The notes beneath the pieces were generated by a model. That model worked only from the letters and a program-made list of their open reading frames with translations, had not been told where the DNA came from and did no database searches. The translations under genes and the position numbers were made by a program. 6,377 nt of DNA from Nostocaceae cyanobacterium CSSed10_463m. GTDB lineage: Bacteria; Cyanobacteriota; Cyanobacteriia; Cyanobacteriales; Nostocaceae. This document shows, piece after piece, positions 1-5,187 of this stretch. Within the stretch, counting starts at the first letter, position 1, and every line of letters starts with the position of its first letter. Location: NCBI GenBank assembly GCA_003556955.1, contig PWQB01000032.1, forward strand, positions 1 to 6,377, written 5' to 3'.

Positions 1-1827
1 ATGTTGCTGATGTTCAGGAATGCCAATGCCTGTATCCCAGACTGTAAAAGCAACCCAGCCTTCCCAATGACTAACCCGCAAACCAATTTCACCAGAGTTT
101 TCTGTGAATTTTAAGGCGTTGGAAAGTAGGTGTACCAACATCTGACGCAAGCGCAATTCATCGGCAATGATTTGGTCTAAGCCTGGTTCAATGGAAATGG
201 CAAATTCACAAAATGAATTTGGGGTAGCGTTTGGGGTGGCGCTAGCTTTGGTTGTTTGTGTGTGAATTGCTTTGGCTTCGGTCAGGGCGCGATCGCAAAC
301 TGTGCGAATATTCACAGGTACAAGGGCTAAATCCATCTGCCCCGTTTCCATGCGGGTCAAATCTAAAATATCATTGACCACACTCATTAAATGTCTGCCG
401 CTTTGATGAATCAGTCCAGCATAACGGGCTTGACGCTCGTTGAGTTCGCCCAGTTGCTGATCTACAAGCAACCGTGATAGTCCCAAAACGGCAGTCAGAG
501 GGGTTTTGAGTTCATGACTAATACAAGCTAAAAACTCATCTTTTAAGCGATTTAATTGAATCAGGTCAGCATTTTTTGCTGCTAGTTCTTTACATAGCTG
601 TTGCTGTTCGGTGACATCAGTAGCTAATATTAACCATAGATCCTGATCTTCTTCGGACTGGAGAGTCATCGAACTTGGCTCAAAGCTCAATTCTTCAGGA
701 AACTTCCCCCCGAATCCAATTTCTGATTGAGGATTTTCTAAGAGTATTTTGGCAAACTGCCAAATTCGCTCCTGACCATTTTGCACTTCCACCACACAAG
801 TACAAGTACCCATCTGGCTATCCAAAAAGCAGCGATTGGATTTAGTAGATGTCATGTTTGACGGATCATGCAAGTTGTGTAGCTGGGGTGGAGAAAATGT
901 CCCTGGGGGAGGGGGTTCATTCGGTGATCCAAAACCGAGATGATCATTTTCTCTACCATGAGGATGAAATTTAGTTGCTGGTTGGCTGGCGTATTCTGTA
1001 GCTGTCTTGGTCTTGGCTGGGGTTAATATTGTTTCAACTTGTTTTCTAATGCCTTCGGGATCTTTTAATGCTCCCAATTGCTGCCACCAAGCCGGATTTT
1101 TGGCTAAGACTTCACCTGTTGCAGTTTGCAGCATCAAAGGCCAAGGCAGCAGTTCTAATAGCTGCACCAGTGATTTCTGTACCGATTGACGTTGATTGAT
1201 GCGCCGTGGCGGTAGTCGCTGAGTCTTTGCAGATCGCGCCAGCCCTGATTGGTCACTCCGCCAGTGAGTTTTAGTTTTTTTACCGGAGGAGTGAGCATGA
1301 TTTGGGATAATATTTTTAGCTGTTGTTTGGGTATTAGAAGCAGATTGAGTTCTGCTGCTGTTGATTGCCAATTTTTCCTGAGCCAATGCTGTTAACAAAC
1401 TTGTACTATTCAGCAGCCCTAGAAATTTGCCCTCCCCATCAATTAGCGCCCAATTTAATTTAATTTCTGGGTGGTTTGGGGTTTGAGTTTCTCCTCTGTT
1501 CAATTGTTCGTCACGCAAAAGTCGTTCAAATTGCTCTACAGAATAACTGGCTGGTAATGTTTGAAGTGGCTCGATCACGGATTGATCCCAGTTTGATAAT
1601 TGCTGCTGCAAGTCCAAAGCCTGATTTTCACCGGATATTGCCAATAGTTTTTGAGATAAGCGGGCAGATTGCACCAATCCGCAGGGGTATTGTTGCTGAT
1701 TTACTACCACCAAGCGATCGCACTGCTCTTGCTCAAAAATCTCCAGCACTATAGCCAGAGTACTTGTTTCTACGCAGTTGGGTACGGTTGCTAGAAAGTC
1801 ATAAAGCGGGTACTGTAGCATTGACAT
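1..1827 (-). CDS. Sensor histidine kinase (CBS-like pair, PAS-like, HisKA, HATPase_c), 3' end outside the window
   Basis: The minus strand is open without a stop from ATG 1827 to the left edge (609 codons), so this is the N-terminal part of a longer protein. No membrane segment or signal peptide is visible, which suggests a cytoplasmic sensor. Residues 8-58 and about 80-145 look like a degenerate CBS pair (CDRLVVVNQQQYPCGLV; NWALIDGEGKFLGLLN). A PAS-like region spans about 217-410 and ends in the typical ATDVTEQQQL; it is interrupted by a polar, proline-rich insertion at about 265-345. A short predicted coiled coil leads into HisKA, with H-box FLACISHELKTP and phospho-accepting His438. HATPase_c follows, with N-box HLLSNALKFT (Asn570) and G1 box DTGIGIP (Asp598), where the window cuts it. 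ATG 1827 is chosen because AAGG lies 6 nt upstream. An in-frame ATG at 1845 would add six residues, and an in-frame TGA lies just above it. Further domains such as receivers may follow beyond the edge. The gene diverges from kaiABC. A link to the clock is inference from position only. Confidence 0.9.
   Translation of the reverse strand, partial: MSMLQYPLYDFLATVPNCVETSTLAIVLEIFEQEQCDRLVVVNQQQYPCGLVQSARLSQKLLAISGENQALDLQQQLSNWDQSVIEPLQTLPASYSVEQFERLLRDEQLNRGETQTPNHPEIKLNWALIDGEGKFLGLLNSTSLLTALAQEKLAINSSRTQSASNTQTTAKNIIPNHAHSSGKKTKTHWRSDQSGLARSAKTQRLPPRRINQRQSVQKSLVQLLELLPWPLMLQTATGEVLAKNPAWWQQLGALKDPEGIRKQVETILTPAKTKTATEYASQPATKFHPHGRENDHLGFGSPNEPPPPGTFSPPQLHNLHDPSNMTSTKSNRCFLDSQMGTCTCVVEVQNGQERIWQFAKILLENPQSEIGFGGKFPEELSFEPSSMTLQSEEDQDLWLILATDVTEQQQLCKELAAKNADLIQLNRLKDEFLACISHELKTPLTAVLGLSRLLVDQQLGELNERQARYAGLIHQSGRHLMSVVNDILDLTRMETGQMDLALVPVNIRTVCDRALTEAKAIHTQTTKASATPNATPNSFCEFAISIEPGLDQIIADELRLRQMLVHLLSNALKFTENSGEIGLRVSHWEGWVAFTVWDTGIGIPEHQQH
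218..241 (+). repeat. 12-bp in-frame tandem duplication inside the kinase gene
   Basis: Two adjacent units, TTTGGGGTAGCG and TTTGGGGTGGCG, differ at one base. On the minus strand they encode Ala-Thr-Pro-Asn twice (residues 530-537), in the linker between HisKA and the N-box of the histidine kinase. The length is a multiple of three, so the reading frame is kept. This looks like a slippage duplication in a tolerant loop. Confidence 0.7.
289..296. repeat. HIP1 octamer GCGATCGC
   Basis: A perfect copy of the highly iterated palindrome typical of many cyanobacterial genomes lies in the kinase coding sequence. It supports the taxonomic assignment and has no known gene-specific role. Confidence 0.8.
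1714..1721. repeat. HIP1 octamer GCGATCGC
   Basis: This is a second perfect HIP1 palindrome, near the 5' end of the kinase gene. A near match, GCGATCGT, lies at 2104-2111 in the intergenic region. Confidence 0.8.
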
Positions 1828-1980
1828 AAGGAACCTTGGGGTCATTCTTCTTGGTGTAAGCTTGCGGCTTCAGCATCAGCACTTTTGGCAAATAGTGTCC
1901 GAGCCACAAAGCAATATTCTTGCAGAAGACTCATTTGTGCGATTCTGTTACAGCTTCAACGCCATTGAAATAATGAGTTT

Positions 1981-1998
1981 GCCGTTCACGCTCACGGC
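1981..1998. other. Short GC-rich dyad in the probable 5' leader of the kinase gene
   Basis: GCCGT (1981-1985) and ACGGC (1994-1998) are perfect inverted arms of 5 bp around an 8-nt loop; an outer T-G wobble could add one pair. It lies about 155 bp upstream of the kinase start and is richer in GC than its surroundings. It could be a leader hairpin on the kinase mRNA or an operator. The evidence is structural only. Confidence 0.3.
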
Positions 1999-2161
1999 GA
2001 GATTCTTCAGAGACACAAATTATGGGATTGACTCATTGTCCTTGCCATTGGCAATTTTAGGGAAATCTCCCCGTCAGTCTCCTACTGGTGTTGAAACTTC
2101 TGTGCGATCGTGACAACTAAAACAATTATGGGGTCAAAGATTCGCTTTAGAACCTTGAGGA

Positions 2162-2169
2162 ATTATAAT
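2162..2169. promoter_or_regulatory. ATTATAAT: perfect -10 hexamer readable on both strands
   Basis: The palindromic octamer contains TATAAT on the + strand (2164-2169) and on the - strand (2167-2162). Neither reading has a good TTGACA-like -35 at 16-18 bp, so promoter activity is uncertain. The minus reading would start the kinase mRNA with a leader of roughly 330 nt. The plus reading would put a start site about 620 nt ahead of kaiA. Confidence 0.25.
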
Positions 2170-2184
2170 GATTTAGAATGAGAC

Positions 2185-2209
2185 GATACTTTAAATTAGT
2201 TTAAGTATC
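2185..2209. other. Inverted repeat that can fold into a 10-bp hairpin
   Basis: GATACTT (2185-2191) pairs perfectly with AAGTATC (2203-2209). After a single bulged T (2192), AAA (2193-2195) pairs with TTT (2200-2202), closing a TTAG tetraloop. The AT-rich stem and lack of a following T run argue against an intrinsic terminator. As double-stranded DNA it is a 25-bp near-palindrome suited to a dimeric regulator between the divergent genes. Confidence 0.45.
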
Positions 2210-2489
2210 TTATCAAGGAAGGAAATTAAAGAATCTATGGTTTGGAGAAATATGCATAAGTAACTCATCAATTCATTTAAGTATATTCATTGACAACAGA
2301 CCCTTCATCAACAAACCATTGAGTCTCGGCACTGATTCAACGGTATCTGGTAATTTAACAACCAGACATAAACTTATCTGTTGACATGATGAAGCCTTAT
2401 TTTACTCGGAACTTGCAACTTTAATACACAACTACAGATCATTTGAGCAATTTTATCCACATCCATCTCATCTGAATATGCCATCAATA

Positions 2490-2518
2490 TTGGTCAGTTT
2501 GATTAATTCAGATATATA
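2490..2518 (+). promoter_or_regulatory. Weak candidate promoter upstream of kaiA
   Basis: TTGGTC (2490-2495, four of six to TTGACA) is followed after 17 bp by TATATA (2513-2518), with TATAAA overlapping at 2515-2520. The spacing is ideal, but the DNA is so AT-rich that chance matches are expected. It would give a leader of about 280 nt before kaiA. Confidence 0.2.
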
Positions 2519-2580
2519 AATATACAGATGTGACTACTCTCATTTATTTCACCCGATGTTCCCAAAAATTGAGATAATCC

Positions 2581-2593
2581 GGCTAAATTAGCC
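2581..2593. other. Perfect 13-bp palindrome GGCTAAATTAGCC
   Basis: The six-base arms GGCTAA and TTAGCC are exact inverted copies around a single central A. It lies about 100 bp upstream of the best candidate kaiA promoter, a position suited to an upstream activator or repressor site. As RNA it would form only a 5-bp stem with a 3-nt loop. No known factor is assigned. Confidence 0.35.
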
Positions 2594-2683
2594 AACCACC
2601 CTCCGTTTTAGCGAGCAGATGTAGCGCTTGATGGTAATAAACCACCAACCAGTTTTGCTTCTGCCTATTATCGCTAGTACCAC

Positions 2684-2692
2684 TGCTAAAAT
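2684..2692 (+). promoter_or_regulatory. Candidate kaiA promoter, extended -10 TGCTAAAAT
   Basis: TAAAAT (2687-2692) matches five of six bases of the -10 consensus and is preceded by TGC, the extended -10 signature. No convincing -35 is found at the right distance. The predicted start site is near 2699, giving a leader of about 100 nt to the kaiA ATG at 2803. The dyad at 2694-2713 would cover the start site. Confidence 0.35.
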
Positions 2693-2693
2693 T

Positions 2694-2713
2694 TACTACC
2701 TACTGAAGTAGTA
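2694..2713. promoter_or_regulatory. Operator-like dyad TACTAC-N8-GTAGTA ahead of kaiA
   Basis: TACTAC (2694-2699) and GTAGTA (2708-2713) are exact inverted arms 8 bp apart. A second pair, CTACT (2700-2704) and AGTAG (2707-2711), is nested inside. The element overlaps the predicted start site of the extended -10 promoter, a typical repressor position. It could also form a small hairpin at the mRNA 5' end. No regulator is recognised. Confidence 0.4.
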
Positions 2714-2802
2714 GACACGATATCTTAATAAAAATTTCATTAATAAATATTTTCATGTGTCTCCATGCTAGAAGCAAAAACCACAGCAGTTCTTTGTTGC
2801 AG

Positions 2803-3114
2803 ATGACTCCAGTTGATCGCCAGGTATTATTACAACAACTAAAAGCAGATTATCGCCGGATTCTTATAAATTACTTTACAACAGACAAAAATCTGAAAGA
2901 AGAAATTGATAAATTTATCCATGCCGCCTTTTATGCTAATATTCCTGTGCCTCAAATTATAGAATTTCACATGGAACTAATTGAAGACTTTTCCATACAA
3001 CTAAAACTAGAAGGTAGAAGTGATGAAGCATTACTAGATTATCGTTTAGCACTAATAGATATCCTAGCTCACTTGTGTGAACTTTATCGGTGTTCGATGA
3101 ATAAGACAAACTAA
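2803..3114 (+). CDS. kaiA: Circadian clock protein KaiA, short form (C-terminal domain only)
   Basis: KaiA stimulates KaiC autophosphorylation by binding the KaiC C-terminal tail and pulling out its A-loop. The 103-residue product matches only the C-terminal four-helix dimerisation and KaiC-binding domain of full KaiA (about 284 residues in S. elongatus). Conserved blocks are ANIPVPQIIEFHMELIEDF (about residues 43-61), LEGRSDEALLDYRLALIDIL and AHLCELYR. The N-terminal pseudo-receiver is absent, as known for Anabaena and Nostoc. The ATG at 2803 is chosen because it gives the usual length of this short form (about 102 in Anabaena). An in-frame ATG at 2755 would add 16 polar residues, and TTG codons at 2794 and 2797 are also possible. 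None has a Shine-Dalgarno sequence, so the start is not settled. The gene is followed 6 nt later by kaiB, which suggests one transcript and translational coupling. Confidence 0.93.
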   Translation: MTPVDRQVLLQQLKADYRRILINYFTTDKNLKEEIDKFIHAAFYANIPVPQIIEFHMELIEDFSIQLKLEGRSDEALLDYRLALIDILAHLCELYRCSMNKTN

Positions 3115-3120
3115 TTAATC

Positions 3121-3435
3121 ATGAATAAAGCCAGAAAGACCTATGTCCTCAAACTTTATGTAGCAGGGAACACGCCTAACTCAGTTAGAGCCTTAAAAAT
3201 ACTTAAAAACATTTTAGAGCAGGAATTTCAAGGTGTCTACGCCTTAAAAGTAATCGACGTGCTAAAAAATCCACAGCTAGCTGAAGAAGACAAAATATTA
3301 GCGACACCAACATTATCTAAAATTTTGCCTCCACCCGTTCGCAAAATAATTGGTGATCTATCAGACAGAGAAAGAGTTTTGATTGGATTAGACTTACTTT
3401 ATGAAGAACTTAATGAAGAATATTGGGAAGAATAG
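3121..3435 (+). CDS. kaiB: Circadian clock protein KaiB
   Basis: KaiB is the fold-switching clock protein. In its rare thioredoxin-like state it binds the KaiC CI ring at night, captures KaiA and competes with SasA for KaiC, while CikA binds the KaiB-KaiC complex. The 104-residue product is near-identical in its core to other cyanobacterial KaiB. It starts with the [17 protein letters not shown] strand-helix block and has [20 protein letters not shown] and [20 protein letters not shown]. Residues known from Thermosynechococcus to matter for fold switching are all present at the same numbering: Tyr8, Pro63, Pro71, Pro72, Gly89, Asp91 and Tyr94. The C-terminus is a short acidic tail ([10 protein letters not shown]) of variable type. 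No Shine-Dalgarno sequence is visible. The 6-nt gap to kaiA leaves no intergenic room for a kaiB promoter, so any such promoter would have to lie inside kaiA. Confidence 0.97.
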   Translation: MNKARKTYVLKLYVAGNTPNSVRALKILKNILEQEFQGVYALKVIDVLKNPQLAEEDKILATPTLSKILPPPVRKIIGDLSDRERVLIGLDLLYEELNEEYWEE

Positions 3436-3456
3436 AAAAAGTTTAATCATCCAAAT

Positions 3457-3487
3457 TTGATAACAAACAAGTTTAGTTTAGTAATAT
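3457..3487 (+). promoter_or_regulatory. Weak candidate promoter in the kaiB-kaiC gap
   Basis: TTGATA (3457-3462, five of six to TTGACA) is followed by TAATAT (3482-3487) after 19 bp, slightly long, with TATAAA overlapping at 3485-3490. This could give kaiC its own start near 3494. The gap is 87 nt and AT-rich, so a chance match is quite possible. Confidence 0.25.
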
Positions 3488-3494
3488 AAAAACC

Positions 3495-3507
3495 GGGTTT
3501 AATACCC
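3495..3507 (+). other. Small hairpin GGGT-TTAAT-ACCC upstream of kaiC
   Basis: A 4-bp GC-rich stem with a 5-nt loop ends 15 nt before the kaiC start, in a gap with no Shine-Dalgarno sequence. It is too small for a terminator. It could affect ribosome access to kaiC or mRNA processing between kaiB and kaiC, or be accidental. Confidence 0.25.
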
Positions 3508-3522
3508 ACTTCTTATTTAATA

Positions 3523-5082
3523 ATGAGCGAAAAAGACCAAGCAGTACCTAACAAAACCCCAATTACTGGTGTAGAAAAAATTCGGACGATGATAGAGGGC
3601 TTCGACGATATTAGCCAAGGAGGTTTACCTATTGGTAGGACTACCTTAGTTAGTGGTACATCTGGAACAGGAAAAACTTTATTATCACTGCAATTTCTCT
3701 ATAACGGCATTACCCGCTTTGATGAAGCGGGTGTATTTGTAACTTTTGAAGAATCCCCCAGTGACATTATTAAAAATGCTCAAATTTTTGGCTGGAATTT
3801 ACAAAATCTAATTGACGAAGGTAAGTTATTTATTCTTGATGCTTCACCTGATCCGGAAGGTCAAGATATTGTAGGTAACTTTGATCTATCAGCACTCATT
3901 GAGCGTTTGCAATATGCCATTCGCAAATATAAAGCTCAAAGAGTATCCATCGACTCCATCACCGCAGTTTTTCAGCAGTATGAAGCAATGGGAGTCGTCC
4001 GGCGAGAGATTTTTCGTCTTGTAGCCCGTCTCAAGCAACTGCAAGTCACAACTATTATTACTACTGAACGTAGCGAAGAATACGGCTCTGTGGCTTCCTT
4101 TGGAGTAGAAGAATTTGTTTCTGACAATGTGGTAATTGTGCGTAACGTATTAGAAGGAGAACGTCGCCGCCGCACAATAGAAATTCTCAAATTGCGTGGT
4201 ACAACTCACATGAAAGGCGAGTATCCTTTTACTATCACCAATGCCGGAGTTAATATTTTTCCTTTGGGAGCAATGCGCCTAACCCAACGCTCTTCTAATG
4301 TCAGGGTATCATCTGGAGTCAAAACCCTCGATGAAATGTGTGGTGGTGGTTTCTTTAAAGATTCTATTATTTTGGCAACAGGAGCTACTGGTACTGGTAA
4401 AACTTTATTGGTCAGTAAATTTTTGCAAGAGGGCTGCATAAAGGGTGAACAAGCAATATTATTTGCTTATGAAGAATCACGCGCTCAATTGTCTCGTAAT
4501 GCTTCCTCTTGGGGAATTGATTTTGAAGAATTAGAACGTCAAGGTTTACTTAAAATAATTTGTACTTATCCTGAATCAACTGGTTTAGAAGACCACTTAC
4601 AAATTATTAAATCAGAAATTGCCGTTTTTAAGCCATCTCGCATTGCCATTGACTCCCTTTCAGCACTGGCGAGAGGTGTGAGTAATAATGCCTTTCGGCA
4701 GTTTGTCATCGGTGTAACTGGTTATGCCAAGCAAGAAGAAATAACTGGCTTTTTTACAAATACAACCGATCAATTTCTAGGATCACATTCCATTACTGAC
4801 TCTCATATTTCTACAATCACAGACACAATTTTAATGTTGCAGTACGTAGAAATTCGTGGAGAAATGTCACGGGCAATTAATGTCTTTAAAATGCGAGGTT
4901 CGTGGCACGATAAAGGTATCCGTGAGTATAATATTACTGCTGACGGTCCCGAAATTAAAGATTCTTTCCGTAACTACGAACGAATTATTAGTGGTGCGCC
5001 TACCCGCGTTAGTATTGATGAAAAAGCGGAACTCTCTCGCATAGTTCAACGTTTTGAAAAGAAACCGAGTTCCGATTCCTAA
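3523..5082 (+). CDS. kaiC: Circadian clock ATPase/autokinase KaiC
   Basis: KaiC is a RecA/DnaB-fold protein that forms a double-ring hexamer. The CI ring hydrolyses ATP slowly and sets the period; the CII ring phosphorylates and dephosphorylates itself in a daily cycle. The 519 residues equal the family length, with numbering one less than S. elongatus KaiC. CI has Walker A GTSGTGKT (45-52, Lys51), catalytic Glu76/Glu77 (VTFEESPSD) and Walker B VSIDSITAVF (141-150). CII has Walker A GATGTGKT (287-294, Lys293), Glu317/Glu318 (FAYEESRAQ) and Walker B RIAIDSLSAL. The autophosphorylation sites Ser430 and Thr431 lie in SHISTITDT, with the alternative acceptor Thr425 just before. Tyr401, matching a known period-setting position, is kept. 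The A-loop (about 486-496, ERIISGAPTRV) and KaiA-binding tail are intact. The ATG lacks a Shine-Dalgarno sequence; the gap after kaiB is 87 nt. The stop codon lies in the left arm of the repeat that follows. Confidence 0.99.
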   Translation: MSEKDQAVPNKTPITGVEKIRTMIEGFDDISQGGLPIGRTTLVSGTSGTGKTLLSLQFLYNGITRFDEAGVFVTFEESPSDIIKNAQIFGWNLQNLIDEGKLFILDASPDPEGQDIVGNFDLSALIERLQYAIRKYKAQRVSIDSITAVFQQYEAMGVVRREIFRLVARLKQLQVTTIITTERSEEYGSVASFGVEEFVSDNVVIVRNVLEGERRRRTIEILKLRGTTHMKGEYPFTITNAGVNIFPLGAMRLTQRSSNVRVSSGVKTLDEMCGGGFFKDSIILATGATGTGKTLLVSKFLQEGCIKGEQAILFAYEESRAQLSRNASSWGIDFEELERQGLLKIICTYPESTGLEDHLQIIKSEIAVFKPSRIAIDSLSALARGVSNNAFRQFVIGVTGYAKQEEITGFFTNTTDQFLGSHSITDSHISTITDTILMLQYVEIRGEMSRAINVFKMRGSWHDKGIREYNITADGPEIKDSFRNYERIISGAPTRVSIDEKAELSRIVQRFEKKPSSDS

Positions 5083-5119
5083 ATTTAGTGTCATGGTATA
5101 TTCACATCTAAATTTAGGA
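5077..5119 (+). other. Inverted repeat spanning the kaiC stop codon
   Basis: TCCTAAATTTAG (5077-5088) and CTAAATTTAGGA (5108-5119) are perfect 12-bp inverted arms around a 19-nt loop. Allowing a bulged T5077 lets GAT (5074-5076) pair with ATC (5119-5121) instead. The stem is AT-rich and no T run follows, so it is a poor intrinsic terminator. It might mark the 3' end of the kai mRNA after processing or cause partial attenuation. Because each arm is itself a 10-bp palindrome, the pairing is also a by-product of the tandem duplication described separately. Confidence 0.5.
5094..5102 (+). promoter_or_regulatory. Extended -10-like element TGGTATATT, copy 1
   Basis: TATATT (5097-5102) matches five of six bases of the -10 consensus and is preceded by TGG, the extended -10 pattern. 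No -35 is visible. If active it would start transcription near 5109, inside copy 2 of the duplication, with a leader of about 80 nt to the TolC-type gene. Confidence 0.3.
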
Positions 5120-5122
5120 TCG

Positions 5123-5131
5123 TGCTATATT
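5123..5131 (+). promoter_or_regulatory. Extended -10-like element TGCTATATT, copy 2, candidate promoter of the TolC-type gene
   Basis: TATATT (5126-5131) preceded by TGC resembles an extended -10 promoter, which can work without a -35; none is seen. The predicted start near 5138 gives a leader of about 50 nt to the GTG at 5188. The palindrome CTAAATTTAG (5108-5117) lies just upstream, where an activator or repressor could bind. Confidence 0.4.
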
Positions 5132-5176
5132 CTGTGGAGATAAAGGGTTTTCTGCCGCTAGTATTGATTTTCGTGT

Positions 5177-5182
5177 GAGGGG
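5177..5182 (+). promoter_or_regulatory. Ribosome binding site GAGGGG deciding the GTG start
   Basis: GAGGGG lies 5 nt before GTG 5188 and is the clearest Shine-Dalgarno sequence at any start in the window. An in-frame TGA (5176-5178) directly upstream and the signal peptide directly downstream make GTG 5188 the only sensible start. An ATG at 5183 lies too close to the Shine-Dalgarno sequence and is followed after one codon by TGA. Confidence 0.65.
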
Positions 5183-5187
5183 ATGCG

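Larger units (their letters stand above)
1828..2802. other. Divergent intergenic region between the kinase gene and kaiA
   Basis: About 970 bp lie between the two divergent starts. It is visibly AT-rich, especially after 2150. No frame has both a ribosome binding site and recognisable protein sequence. I translated part of the stretch before kaiA (about 2400-2540) in one frame and looked for remains of the missing KaiA pseudo-receiver; only stop-broken sequence was found. The region holds several separate dyads (1981-1998, 2185-2209, 2581-2593, 2694-2713) and candidate promoters listed separately. It also has a repeated 9-mer TTTAAGTAT (2200-2208 and 2276-2284). Both the kinase and kaiA must take their transcription signals from here. 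A small RNA cannot be ruled out by eye. Confidence 0.7.
5079..5132 (+). repeat. Imperfect tandem duplication, 29-bp period, at the end of kaiC
   Basis: Copy 1 (5079-5103) and copy 2 (5108-5132) match at 21 of 25 positions counted by hand. Both begin with the palindrome CTAAATTTAG, keep TC and TG at the same spacing, and end in TATATTC. The 4 nt after each copy do not match. Copy 1 overlaps the last codon and the TAA stop of kaiC (5080-5082). Each copy holds a TGnTATATT extended -10-like element. Confidence 0.75.

Noticed and set aside
1007..1754. Two + strand open frames (1007-1189 and 1476-1754) inside the kinase region
   Set aside because: They lie opposite a continuous 609-codon minus-strand frame with clear kinase motifs, and have no recognisable domains.
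1862..2113. 83-codon open frame on the + strand starting at TTG in the divergent intergenic region
   Set aside because: There is no ribosome binding site, the start is TTG, no protein family is recognisable, and the frame lies across the likely leader and promoter of the kinase. Treated as non-coding.
2237..2263. Eight-codon frame MVWRNMHK with AAGGAAGG upstream
   Set aside because: The purine-rich stretch ends about 14 nt before the ATG, too far for a normal ribosome site, and such short frames are common by chance.
2290..2409. Perfect TTGACA hexamers at 2290-2295 and 2381-2386
   Set aside because: Neither has a usable -10 at 16-18 bp on the + strand (AAACCA and ACTCGG), so they are not called as promoters.
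2632..2644. TGGT-AATAA-ACCA mini-hairpin upstream of kaiA
   Set aside because: A 4-bp stem in AT-rich DNA is expected by chance and nothing in its position supports a role.
3972..5094. Short frames on either strand within kaiC (for example 3972-4190, 4206-4439, 4867-5094, 4856-5044)
   Set aside because: They overlap the fully conserved kaiC coding sequence in other frames and have no family resemblance.
5077..5119. The inverted repeat after kaiC as a rho-independent terminator
   Set aside because: The stem is mostly A-T, the loop is 19 nt and no T run follows the right arm, so it does not meet the usual pattern.
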